Below, piece after piece: positions 5,534 through 12,705 of a DNA stretch of 15,172 bases. The first letter of the stretch is position 1, and each line of letters opens with the position of its first letter. The translations under genes and the position numbers were made by a program. Origin of the DNA: Firmicutes bacterium ZCTH02-B6. GTDB taxonomy: Bacteria > Bacillota > Limnochordia > Limnochordales > ZCTH02-B6. The stretch spans positions 1-15,172 of the forward strand of contig LZRQ01000073.1 in assembly GCA_002159155.1 (NCBI GenBank), given 5' to 3'. The notes under the pieces were generated by a model. It did no database searches and was not told the origin of the DNA. It saw only the letters and a program-made list of their open reading frames with translations.

Positions 5534-6795
5534 TCGCCAACCGCCTCCGCCAGGTGGGCGCCCCGCAGGGCGTCCGGGATAGCGCCAAGCCCGACAACCG
5601 TCAGCCGCTCGGGAGGCAACAGTTCGTCCGCCAGGCGCCGGACGTCGTCCAAGGTGACCGCATCGATGCGCCGCATCAGCTCTCTCGGGCTCAAGTACGG
5701 CCGGTCGTCCAGCGCCGCCCGGCCGAGCCGGCTCATGCGAGCAGTCGTGTTTTCCAGGCTGAGCATTAGGGCGCCCTTGGCCTGCTGTTTGGCCCTATCC
5801 AGCTCCGCCGCGCTGATATCCCCCCGGTGGACGGAAGCCAGCTCAGCCTTGATGAGTTCCAGCACTTCGGACGCCTTGTCGGGACTTGTCCCCGCGTAGA
5901 CCGCGAGCACGCCCGTGTCCCGGTAACCCGAATGGTAAGAGTACGTCGAGTAAACGAGGCCCCGGTTTTCGCGCAGCTCCTGGAAAAGCCGCGAGCTCAT
6001 GCCGCCGCCCAAAATGGTATCCAACAAATGCAGAGCAAAGCGCTGCGGGTGCGTGCGATGCAGTGCGGGGACTCCGGCGCATAGGTGGACCTGCTCACAG
6101 TCCTTTTCCACCATTAAATACGACGGCCGGTAAGACAGCGCCGTCGACCCGCGTCCGGATCCGGACCGTGACGGGCTGTCAAACAGCCTGGCGAGATGAT
6201 CCAACAGCGCCGCATGGTCCACGTTGCCGGCCGCGGCGATGACCAGGTCCTCGGGGGTGTAGTGGGCTTGCACAAAACGCACCAAGTCCTGGCGCGTGCA
6301 GGCGGCCACGGTATGTTCACTGCCCAGCACTGGGCGGCCTAGCGGATGGGTACCGAACAAGGCTTTCTCAAAGACGTCGTGGACCAGGTCTTCGGGCGTG
6401 TCCTCCGCCAGGCGGATTTCCTCCAGGATGACCTCCCGTTCCCGAGCTATGTCCTCAGGCCGGAACGCTGATTCAAACAGCATGTCCGCCAAGATGTCCA
6501 GTGCCAGAGGCAAGTGCTCGTCCAGCACGCGTGCGTAATAACATGTGGTTTCTTTGGTGGTAAACGCGTTGAGCTGCCCACCGGTCGCGTCGATGGCTTC
6601 GGCGATATCCCTGGCGGAGCGCCGCCGGGTGCCCTTAAACAGCATGTGTTCCACAAAATGGGCGATGCCGCTCTGCTCCGCCGTTTCGTCGCGCGAACCG
6701 GCGTCGACCCAGACTCCCACGGCCACTGACCGCACGCCAGGAACCCGCTCGGTGATGACCCGCGTCCCGTTGGGCAAGACGGCTTGCTTTGGCAA
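5530..6795 (-). CDS. mlpA: M16 family (pitrilysin-type) zinc peptidase, MlpA/YmxG-like
   Basis: Cytoplasmic M16B-type metallopeptidase of about 421 residues. The N-terminal half carries the inverted zinc motif HFVEH (residues 46-50) with the distal ligand Glu in ILEEIRLAEDTPEDLVHD (about E126). The C-terminal half has the companion domain with GGGMSSRLFQELRENRGLVYSTYSY-type sequence (a conserved Arg/Tyr region). Bacillus MlpA/YmxG is linked to regulation of secreted protease; its substrates are poorly defined. TTG at 6795 is preferred because GGGGGG lies 6 nt upstream and MPKQAVLPNGTRV matches the usual family N-terminus; TTG at 6810 is possible and adds five residues. A sigma-A-like promoter lies just upstream, and the stop overlaps dut. 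Synteny with ylxY, ymxH and dpaAB supports the assignment. Confidence 0.92.
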   Translation of the reverse strand: MPKQAVLPNGTRVITERVPGVRSVAVGVWVDAGSRDETAEQSGIAHFVEHMLFKGTRRRSARDIAEAIDATGGQLNAFTTKETTCYYARVLDEHLPLALDILADMLFESAFRPEDIAREREVILEEIRLAEDTPEDLVHDVFEKALFGTHPLGRPVLGSEHTVAACTRQDLVRFVQAHYTPEDLVIAAAGNVDHAALLDHLARLFDSPSRSGSGRGSTALSYRPSYLMVEKDCEQVHLCAGVPALHRTHPQRFALHLLDTILGGGMSSRLFQELRENRGLVYSTYSYHSGYRDTGVLAVYAGTSPDKASEVLELIKAELASVHRGDISAAELDRAKQQAKGALMLSLENTTARMSRLGRAALDDRPYLSPRELMRRIDAVTLDDVRRLADELLPPERLTVVGLGAIPDALRGAHLAEAVGE

Positions 6796-6827
6796 ACCCA
6801 GCCCCCCCAATCGACTCTCTGGAGGCT

Positions 6828-6857
6828 ATTATACAGGCCCCGCGCGGAAACTGGCAA
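6828..6857 (-). promoter_or_regulatory. Sigma-A promoter of mlpA-dut
   Basis: On the minus strand TTGCCA (6857-6852, 5 of 6) is followed by 18 nt and a perfect TATAAT (6833-6828). The transcript would start near 6821 and have a leader of about 26 nt to TTG 6795, or only about 11 nt to TTG 6810. The latter would leave little room for a ribosome-binding site and so favours 6795. Confidence 0.7.
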
Positions 6858-7014
6858 ACGCCGCAGCGGCGGTGGCCGGCCATTGCGGCTTGGGATGTGG
6901 GCTTGCCGGCCCTTGGCGGGCACGCCGGATATTGCCAGGAGGATCCTCTCGCTCCCCGCTGGAAACCGAGCTGTAGCCGACAATTGCAATCAGCTATTAA
7001 TCCGGAGGAACGCC

Positions 7015-8313
7015 ATGACGCTGCAGACGCTGATCTTCTTGCTCCTGTCGCTGCTGGTGGCGTGGGGTCCCCTCGTGGGCGGTCCCCGCGATGCGGAGCC
7101 GGGGACGACGCTAGGGGTCCGGGATCTCCTGGCTTCTGTTGAAGGTCACAACGTCACGCTCTATTCCTCGCCCGCCGAAAGGGAGGCGCTCGCCACGCTC
7201 CAGCAGGGCGACGCGCTGACGGTCCTCGACCGTGAGGAGGGTTGGCTACGGGTGCGCACTGCAGACGGACACGAAGGCTATGTGCCGGAGTACCTGGTGC
7301 GGACATATGGGCACGAAGCGCGTCCGGCGCCCTTGATGGTGCTCGGCTACTACATGCAAGACAACCGCCGGCCGTCTTGGCCCGTCTTACAAGCCAACAC
7401 CGACGTCCTGACAGCCATCGCCCCCTGGGCATGGGGCCTAGACGCCCGGGGAAACTTGCGCCCGGTGTACACCTCCGAGGCGCATCTTGCCGACGTGCTG
7501 GCGTTCGCCGGCCGCCGCGACGTCGAAACCCACGCCCTCATCCACAACTTCAACCCCGAGCTCGGGGCGTTTGACGCGCGGATCGCGCAGGCTGTCCTCA
7601 CCGACCCCGATGTGCGCCGGCTGGCCATCGCCAACATCGTGGACACGGCGGAGCGGTGGGGTATCACCGGCGTGCACATCGACTTCGAGAACGTGCCACG
7701 CTCATTGGGCGACGCGCTGACGGGCTTCATCGCCGACCTGGCGGCCGCGGCGCACCCGCTTGGCCTTAAGGTAAGCGTGGCCGTACCCGCCATCACCCAT
7801 CAAACGGCCGGTGCCAGCTGGAACGGGGCGTACTCGTACGCAAAGTTGGCCGTGCACGCTGATTTCCTTATGATCATGGCGTACGACCAGCACTGGCGCG
7901 GCAGCGCGCCAGGTCCCGTGGCGTCTGTCGCCTGGGTGCGGCAAGTGATTGAATACGCCCTTGACCCCCATGGGGGCGGTGTGCCCGCGGATAAGCTGGT
8001 GCTGGGTATTCCCGCTTACGGGTACGACTGGCCGGCAGAAACCCCGTGGGCGGACGCGGTGGCCTATGCCGACGCCATCCGTCGCCTGAGCGCCGCCCAG
8101 TCCCGTACCCCAGCCGTGCGGCTGGAATGGGACCCCGTCGCTCTCGCACCCACCTTCCGGTATGACGACCGGGAAGTGTGGTTTGAAAATCACCAGAGCA
8201 TCGGGCATAAGCTCTTGCTGGCTCTTGAGTACGACTTGGCCGGCGTAGCCCTCTGGCGTCTGGGGCAGGAAGATCCGTATACCTGGGACCTGATGCGCCG
8301 CGCGCTGCTATAG
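7015..8313 (+). CDS. Secreted SH3 plus glycoside hydrolase family 18 protein (spore-type N-acetylglucosaminidase)
   Basis: The only plus-strand gene, 432 residues. It starts at ATG 7015 with an ideal GGAGGAA site 5 nt upstream; the open frame extends upstream but lacks signals. Residues about 4-22 form a signal peptide (LQTLIFLLLSLLVAWGPLV). An SH3-type wall-binding domain spans about 44-97 (VTLYSSPA, DALTVLDREEGWLRVR, GHEGYVPEYLV). The GH18 barrel begins at MVLGYYMQDN; its catalytic strand is GVHIDFENV, with the acid/base Glu225 and Asp223 present. MIMAYDQHW and VLGIPAYGYDW are typical of the YaaH/YdhD/SleL group that cleaves peptidoglycan glycan in spore cortex or wall. The outer acidic position of the DxxDxDxE motif is not acidic (Thr/His), a variation common in this group. 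No convincing promoter was found in the 204-base divergent region. Confidence 0.88.
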   Translation: MTLQTLIFLLLSLLVAWGPLVGGPRDAEPGTTLGVRDLLASVEGHNVTLYSSPAEREALATLQQGDALTVLDREEGWLRVRTADGHEGYVPEYLVRTYGHEARPAPLMVLGYYMQDNRRPSWPVLQANTDVLTAIAPWAWGLDARGNLRPVYTSEAHLADVLAFAGRRDVETHALIHNFNPELGAFDARIAQAVLTDPDVRRLAIANIVDTAERWGITGVHIDFENVPRSLGDALTGFIADLAAAAHPLGLKVSVAVPAITHQTAGASWNGAYSYAKLAVHADFLMIMAYDQHWRGSAPGPVASVAWVRQVIEYALDPHGGGVPADKLVLGIPAYGYDWPAETPWADAVAYADAIRRLSAAQSRTPAVRLEWDPVALAPTFRYDDREVWFENHQSIGHKLLLALEYDLAGVALWRLGQEDPYTWDLMRRALL

Positions 8314-8350
8314 CCGGCTGGTGCGCCTGGGGTGGCGTCGCACCAGCGGC
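8313..8350. terminator. Hairpin between convergent genes, possible bidirectional terminator
   Basis: GCTGGTGCG (8317-8325) and CGCACCAGC (8339-8347) form a perfect 9-bp stem with a 13-nt loop, extendable by GCC/GGC around one bulged G. It starts at the stop codon of the GH18 gene and lies 34 nt beyond the stop of the convergent deacetylase. There is no T tract on either strand, so efficient intrinsic termination is uncertain; it may act as a 3'-end stabiliser for both mRNAs. Confidence 0.4.
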
Positions 8351-8383
8351 CGCCGGGGAACGCCCCCCGGGTGGGCCGGCGCC

Positions 8384-9172
8384 TCAATGCCCGGGAGCGT
8401 CGGCCGCTGGCTGTTGGGCAACGGCCAGGAGCCGCCCAACGGGAACCACCTGCCAACCGTCGGCCATGAGGCGATCGAGGATGATGGGGAGGGCCGTGAG
8501 GGTCGGTTCGGTCGGGTGCATGAGCACGATCGCGCCCGGCTGCACCCGGGAGAGCACCCGCTGCACGATGACGTCGGGCGGAGGTTGGCGCCAGTCCACC
8601 GTATCCACGGTCCACATGATGGTCCAGTGTCCTGTCTCCGCTGCGACCCTGGCAATGCGCGCGTCCACCTCTCCGTATGGCGGCGCGAACAGGGACGTGC
8701 GCACTCCGGCGATGTCCTCCAGGCGTTCCTGACCCCGCCGGATCAGCTCAGCCAACTGGTTATCTCCAAGAGCCTTGGGGTGGTCGTGACGGTCGCCGTG
8801 GTTGCCCAGCTCATGCCCTGCGGCCGCCATGGCCTGGACGAGATCGGGCCGCCTCGTCGCCCAGCGCCCGGTCGGGAAGAAAGTCACGTGCACGCCGCGT
8901 TCCGCCAACACCGCCAGCATGCCCGGGATGTACTCGTCACCCCAGTCGACGTTGACGGCGAAACCGACAAGGCGCTGCTGCACGGGTACGGCGTATACGG
9001 GTTTGCGCGGGTCAAGACCCAACACCGCCGGCGCTGCTGCCGGGATACCGAACGGCGTCAGCTCCACGCCCCCTGGCGCTGGCCGAGTCAGGAGTGCCGC
9101 TGCTGCGAGAAAAAGATAAGTGATGGCAATCCATCGCCGCGAATGCATCCGGATGGTCAGAAAGGCTACCAT
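8384..9172 (-). CDS. ylxY: Polysaccharide deacetylase family protein, YlxY-like
   Basis: A NodB-fold carbohydrate esterase 4 protein with a basic N-terminus and one signal/anchor helix (YLFLAAAALL), so probably exported and acting on wall or cortex glycan. The NodB domain starts at VGFAVNVDWGDEYIPGML and VHVTFFPTGRWA. HGDRHDHP is the metal-binding His motif, FAPPYGEVD replaces the usual RxPxG Arg with Ala, WTVDTVDW is motif 4 and VLMHPTEPTLTALP contains the last catalytic His. Motif 1 reads VDWG where active enzymes have TFDDG, so only one of the two Asp residues remains, as in sporulation-type PdaB/YlxY proteins. Bacillus ylxY lies just before ymxG, and here only the GH18 gene intervenes. 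The start is uncertain: ATG 9172 is used; GTG 9208 (GGGTGA upstream) or ATG 9148 are possible. Confidence 0.82.
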   Translation of the reverse strand: MVAFLTIRMHSRRWIAITYLFLAAAALLTRPAPGGVELTPFGIPAAAPAVLGLDPRKPVYAVPVQQRLVGFAVNVDWGDEYIPGMLAVLAERGVHVTFFPTGRWATRRPDLVQAMAAAGHELGNHGDRHDHPKALGDNQLAELIRRGQERLEDIAGVRTSLFAPPYGEVDARIARVAAETGHWTIMWTVDTVDWRQPPPDVIVQRVLSRVQPGAIVLMHPTEPTLTALPIILDRLMADGWQVVPVGRLLAVAQQPAADAPGH

Positions 9173-9288
9173 CCGCCAGCGGGCCCCAGCATTCCATGGT
9201 TTGGGTGGCACGCAGCCGCTCACCCCCGCGCCTTCCCTATGCCAAGGCTCACTAATGTTATGATGGCCTACCCTGTCGTCCTTCGCCC

Positions 9289-10143
9289 TTACTCTCTCCC
9301 CCATCGGTCCAACCAGCGCAAGGGCGTCACGCGCTCGATGAGCTCGGTGAGCGACCCCCGTTCCGCGTACACGTGCAAGGCCACCAGCAAGCTCAGCAGC
9401 GCCGTCCGTGCGAGGCCGGACAGGGAAACGGCGGCCGCGACCCCTACAGCACCCCCCAAGAGGTTGGAACCGGTGTCCCCCAGCATCGCTTTGGCCCGCA
9501 GGTCATAGGGTACATACACGGCCGTCACGGCCGCCAACGGTGCCACGTAAGCCCATACCGGGGAACGCGGTACCGCCGCCCACAAGACGGCCACCATCAA
9601 GAAAAACCCTTTGGCCGCGCGTCCGGGGCGCAAGTCCAGCAAATTGAAGGCGTTGGCCGACAAAGATATCAGCAAGGCATTGATGACCACGTCTACCGCA
9701 CCGGACGACGCCAGCGCCGAGGCGGCTAAACCGGTCACGCCGCCAAAGAGCGCTTTGAGGGCCCCGGTCGTCAAGACGCCGTCTCGCAGGCGCGCCAAGT
9801 GGCCGCGCAACCCGGTCGCGGAGCGGTCCCCCAGCACGTCGTCAATCAAGCCCACGAGCGCCAGGCCCAGCGATGCGACCAGCAAAGCCAGCGTGGCCCG
9901 CCCCCAGGTTTCTGCCTGTCCGACTCGGGACAACGCCCCTTGCAGGGCGAGGACAAGCATGAGCGCTGCGGCATACACGATGGCGATCCCGGCGCCGGCG
10001 GCGGCCGGCACAAACTCGCCGCGGAAGTTTTCACGGACGAAACCCGCACGCTCGATTAACGCGAGGAACCTGGGAAGCATCACCCATGCGGCGCCCGCGG
10101 CCAACGCGGTCGCAAGTACCGCCAGGCCCCGTACGGCTTCCAT
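9289..10143 (-). CDS. MraY/WecA-like polyprenyl-phosphate glycosyl-1-phosphate transferase
   Basis: Polytopic membrane protein of 284 residues with about nine to ten hydrophobic segments, in the MraY/WecA superfamily that attaches a sugar-1-phosphate from a UDP-sugar to undecaprenyl phosphate. LVGLIDDVLGDR (about 100-111) carries the Asp-Asp pair, ANAFNLLDLRPGRAAK (about 188-203) the catalytic Asp loop and AMLGDTGSNLLGG (about 235-247) the GDTGS motif. It is shorter than MraY, lacks a clear MraY-type His-rich C-terminal loop, and its LDLRPGR loop differs from the MraY DGLDGLA form, so it probably makes a different lipid-linked sugar. ATG 10143 is chosen for GGAG 6 nt upstream; a TTG 12 nt further upstream is possible. 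It follows the GT2 gene by 36 nt in the same operon, which fits a short lipid-linked glycan pathway. Confidence 0.85.
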   Translation of the reverse strand: MEAVRGLAVLATALAAGAAWVMLPRFLALIERAGFVRENFRGEFVPAAAGAGIAIVYAAALMLVLALQGALSRVGQAETWGRATLALLVASLGLALVGLIDDVLGDRSATGLRGHLARLRDGVLTTGALKALFGGVTGLAASALASSGAVDVVINALLISLSANAFNLLDLRPGRAAKGFFLMVAVLWAAVPRSPVWAYVAPLAAVTAVYVPYDLRAKAMLGDTGSNLLGGAVGVAAAVSLSGLARTALLSLLVALHVYAERGSLTELIERVTPLRWLDRWGRE

Positions 10144-10179
10144 GGCCAACTCCAAGGGCCTCTTCCCGCCCTTCTCCGG

Positions 10180-10881
10180 CTAGGGCAACGGCACCCGATT
10201 TGTCACCCGCTCGGCGACCCGCCGCATCGCCCGCCGCGCCAGCGCCCGGCATACATGCACCAGTTGCCGGCCCCGGTGCAGGAAACCGCGCACATCCCGC
10301 CCGGTCTCCCGGTGGTGCATGGCCACCGGCACCTCCAGCACTCGGAAACCGGCTCGCGCCGCGTCGATGGTCAGGCCGACTTCGACGCCAAACCCTGCCG
10401 ACAACTCACCCACCGCCTCCAGCACAGCCCGGCGCAGGGCCCGTTGCCCGGAAAGGGCTGCCGTCGCCGGCATTCCGGCCAGCCACCGGACTCCGGCCGC
10501 GGCCAACGTTTTGACCAGGCCTAGCCCACCGGGGCGGCGGGCCGACGGGAGGCACCCGATCACCATGTCGGCCTCCCCTGCCATGACAGGCGACAGCAGC
10601 CGGCGGGCCTCCGCGGCGCTGGCGCCCAGATCGGCGTCGAGAAAGACGAGAATGTCGCCATTAGCCGCCCGCGCACCCGCGGTGAGGGCGGCGCCCTTAC
10701 CCTGGTTGCGTGCAAACCGCACGACGCGGCAGCCGAGCTCCTCAGCCACCGAGCCGGTGCCGTCCGCCGATCCGTCGTCGACGACGACGATTTCGTCCAC
10801 CTCAGGGAGCATCCGGAGCGCCGCGACCGTGGCGGGCAAATTCCGCTCTTCGTTGTAAGCAGGAATGACCACGGAGATCAC
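10180..10881 (-). CDS. Family 2 glycosyltransferase
   Basis: A 233-residue cytosolic, possibly membrane-associated GT-A enzyme. VISVVIPAYNEERNLP opens the nucleotide-binding domain; VVVDDGSADGTG (about 32-43) binds the nucleotide sugar; ARNQGKGAAL and ILVFLDADLGA (about 75-85) give the DAD metal motif. The remaining part, SGQRALRRAVLE and GFRVLEVPVAMHHRETG, is typical of dolichol/undecaprenyl-phosphate hexose transferases. There is no C-terminal membrane domain. The GTG at 10881 overlaps the TGA of the upstream steB-like gene (GTGA), so translation is coupled; a much longer upstream extension of the frame is only shadow. With the MraY-like enzyme downstream it suggests assembly of a cell-envelope glycan; donor and acceptor cannot be read from the sequence. 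Confidence 0.88.
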   Translation of the reverse strand: MISVVIPAYNEERNLPATVAALRMLPEVDEIVVVDDGSADGTGSVAEELGCRVVRFARNQGKGAALTAGARAANGDILVFLDADLGASAAEARRLLSPVMAGEADMVIGCLPSARRPGGLGLVKTLAAAGVRWLAGMPATAALSGQRALRRAVLEAVGELSAGFGVEVGLTIDAARAGFRVLEVPVAMHHRETGRDVRGFLHRGRQLVHVCRALARRAMRRVAERVTNRVPLP

Positions 10882-11516
10882 GGCCCGAGGCGCTCCTTGA
10901 GCACAGCCGCCGCGTCTTTGGGGGCCACCCCTGTCCGCAAGCGCTCCATGAGAGCCCAAAGGCCAAGGGGCGTTTCCACCGCGGGGATCACATCCGCCCG
11001 TTGCCCCAAACGCGCCAGGCCTTGGCCTGCGCCCGGCACCGCCACCACCGCGCCGGTTGGGATGGCCACACTGGACATGACACCGTCTCCAGCCCATAGG
11101 ACGAGGGTTGCCGCGCCCGCCATTTCCCCCGGAGGAGTACCCGTCGAAACCCGGGCCTGGGCGCCGGCCTCCGCCAGCAGCCGCAACAGACGTTCGGCAG
11201 CCGTCGCGTGCCCGGGGGAAACGTACACGTCTACAGACATGCCCTCAAGGGTGCCGGCCACCAACGCTTGCAGCACCAGGTCGGAAAAGGCACGTTCATG
11301 ACCAAGCGCCTCCTGAGCGCTGGTGAGCTCCTCCCTGAGGCTGCGGTTTTCGCCGCGCAGGGCTGTGAGGCTCGCTTCGAGCCGCTCGGCCAGGCGCATC
11401 TGCTCGGCCTCGAGGGCCCCGCTGTGCGCGATCTGGGTACCGATGAGCATTCCTAGCCCCAAGGCGAGGAAGATGGCGATGAGAGAGAGCAGGTGCCAAC
11501 GAATGTCGACCAGCAA
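10878..11516 (-). CDS. SteB/MctB-like protein (copper transporter family)
   Basis: A 212-residue protein of the family annotated 'copper transporter' (MctB of Mycobacterium, SteB of Corynebacterium). Residues 1-28 (VDIRWHLLSLIAIFLALGLG) give the family's conserved N-terminus and a single membrane anchor; residues about 33-75 form a coiled coil rich in Glu, Leu and Arg; the rest is a soluble domain with VYVSPGHATAAERLLRLL. Corynebacterial SteB works with SteA at the division septum. Start is TTG 11516, supported by GGTGGTGA about 8 nt upstream that overlaps the steA stop. It is 7 nt behind the steA-like gene and overlaps the next glycosyltransferase. A cytokinetic/envelope role is more likely here than copper transport; that is inference from context. 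Confidence 0.82.
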   Translation of the reverse strand: MLVDIRWHLLSLIAIFLALGLGMLIGTQIAHSGALEAEQMRLAERLEASLTALRGENRSLREELTSAQEALGHERAFSDLVLQALVAGTLEGMSVDVYVSPGHATAAERLLRLLAEAGAQARVSTGTPPGEMAGAATLVLWAGDGVMSSVAIPTGAVVAVPGAGQGLARLGQRADVIPAVETPLGLWALMERLRTGVAPKDAAAVLKERLGP

Positions 11517-11523
11517 ATCGGCG

Positions 11524-12642
11524 TCACCACCCCAGCCAGATCCGTGCCTGCAACCAAACTAGCCGGACCAGGTCCCGGAGCGACGGTCCGAGCGCGACGG
11601 CCACCGCTGCGGGCACCAGTGCAGCCAAGGCGATCTGCACCGGGTAGTGGGGCCGGGGACGTCCCCTGTACAGTTGGCTCACGCCCCGCGCGTCCACGAG
11701 GCGCGCCCCGACTTTAAGGCGCACGAGAAACGTGGACGCCATGCCGCGGCGACCCTTCTCGAGAAAGTCGATCAGGCTCGAGTGGGTACCCACCGCTACG
11801 ATCAGCTCCGCACCACCTTCGTAAGCGACGAGCAAGGCCAAGTCTTCGCTGGTGCCCGGTGCGGCCAGGACGTGAGCGTCGCGCCCCAGCGCCTTTACCC
11901 GCGTCAAACCGGGGGCACGACCGTCCCGGTACGCGTGGACAATGACGTCCTTCGCGGCTAACAGGGCCCCGTCCGACACGCTATCCATGTCCCCGATGAC
12001 GATGTCCGGCGGCCAGCCGGCCTCCCGCAAGGCGTCGGCGCCACCGTCTACGCCGATCAGCACGGGTTTGACCTCATGGATGTAGGAGGACAAGGCCGCC
12101 AGGTCGGCCCGGTAGTTGTGTCCCCGCACCACGACGAGAGCGTGACGTCCATGCAAGGATACCCGCAACGGCGGCAGGGGCAGCGGCTCTATGACAAACG
12201 CCTTCTCGCGCCGGGCGTACTCAAGCGTGTTGTCGATGAACCGCTCAACCTCTGCCGGCAGGTTGATGCGGGCAGCCTCAAGACGCTCGCGGATGACCTC
12301 GGGAGACAGCCAAGTCCCGGCTCCGACGGGGACGCCGTCCCGGAAAACGCATCCTTCCTCGTTCAGGGCGATCGTGTCACCGTCGCGCAGGCGCGCGCCA
12401 AGCTCCTTGGGCGCGTCCAGCAGCGGGATGCCGGCGGCGGCCAAGAGCGACGGCCCCAAGTTAGGATAACGCCCGGTGATGGAGGGCGACAGGTTAATCA
12501 CCGCCCGCACCCGGGCCTGCCGCAGGCTGTCGGCTGCGACCTCGTCTAAGTCAGGATGGTCGATGACCGCGATGTCCCCGGCTTGCAGCCGGTTGATGAG
12601 GGCCTTTGTGCGGGGACCCAGCCGCGCTGTGCCGCGTATCAC
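11524..12642 (-). CDS. steA: SteA-like putative cytokinetic ring protein with thiamin pyrophosphokinase-like fold
   Basis: A 372-residue protein matching the SteA family. The N-terminal part has LQAGDIAVIDHPDLDEVAAD, AVINLSPSITGRYPNLGP and LLDAPKELGARLRDGD. The central domain is thiamin-pyrophosphokinase-like: VLIGVDGGADALREAGWPPD followed by IVIGDMDSVS (about 218-247). A C-terminal hydrophobic helix (IALAALVPAAVAVALG, about 337-352) anchors it. SteA with its membrane partner SteB localises to the septum and influences division and envelope integrity in Corynebacterium; its nucleotide-like pocket has no proven substrate. The start is GTG 12642 with AGGGGGAA 10 nt upstream. It sits between spo0A and steB; recN lies three genes upstream, recalling the actinobacterial recN-steA-steB order. 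Confidence 0.88.
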   Translation of the reverse strand: MIRGTARLGPRTKALINRLQAGDIAVIDHPDLDEVAADSLRQARVRAVINLSPSITGRYPNLGPSLLAAAGIPLLDAPKELGARLRDGDTIALNEEGCVFRDGVPVGAGTWLSPEVIRERLEAARINLPAEVERFIDNTLEYARREKAFVIEPLPLPPLRVSLHGRHALVVVRGHNYRADLAALSSYIHEVKPVLIGVDGGADALREAGWPPDIVIGDMDSVSDGALLAAKDVIVHAYRDGRAPGLTRVKALGRDAHVLAAPGTSEDLALLVAYEGGAELIVAVGTHSSLIDFLEKGRRGMASTFLVRLKVGARLVDARGVSQLYRGRPRPHYPVQIALAALVPAAVAVALGPSLRDLVRLVWLQARIWLGW

Positions 12643-12665
12643 ACGGCTAGTGTTCCCCCTGCGGT

Positions 12666-12705
12666 GCCGGCTGACCCGGGATGCCGGGGCGCGGCGTCAG
12701 CCGGC
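12666..12705 (-). other. Strong stem-loop at the spo0A-steA junction
   Basis: GCCGGCTGAC (12666-12675) and GTCAGCCGGC (12696-12705) make a perfect 10-bp stem. The 20-nt loop holds a further CCCGG/CCGGG stem of about 5 bp. The 5' arm on the transcript overlaps the spo0A stop codon. No U tract follows on the minus strand (the next bases are ACCGCAGGGGG), so it is either a U-less terminator or a processing/stabilising element that could separate spo0A output from the steA operon. Confidence 0.45.

Noticed and set aside
5018..5899. Plus-strand open frame of 293 codons
   Set aside because: Antisense to dut and mlpA, which are unambiguous by motif.
6858..7014. Promoter for the plus-strand GH18 gene (TATTAA near 6996)
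   Set aside because: It would start transcription inside the Shine-Dalgarno and no -35 is found; no other convincing pair was seen, so none is reported.
9240..9275. CATAACATT box upstream of the deacetylase as a sigma-E or sigma-K -10
   Set aside because: No -35 element at an acceptable distance (the nearest AC is about two bases too close), so it is treated as chance.
9173..9304. ATG 9304 as start of the deacetylase, overlapping the MraY-like stop
   Set aside because: The added 44 residues are charged, His/Pro/Trp-rich and unlike a signal peptide n-region; the anchor helix lies just after the later ATGs.
8321..9508. Plus-strand open frame of 395 codons
   Set aside because: Antisense to the deacetylase and the MraY-like gene; no start signals and no recognisable domain.
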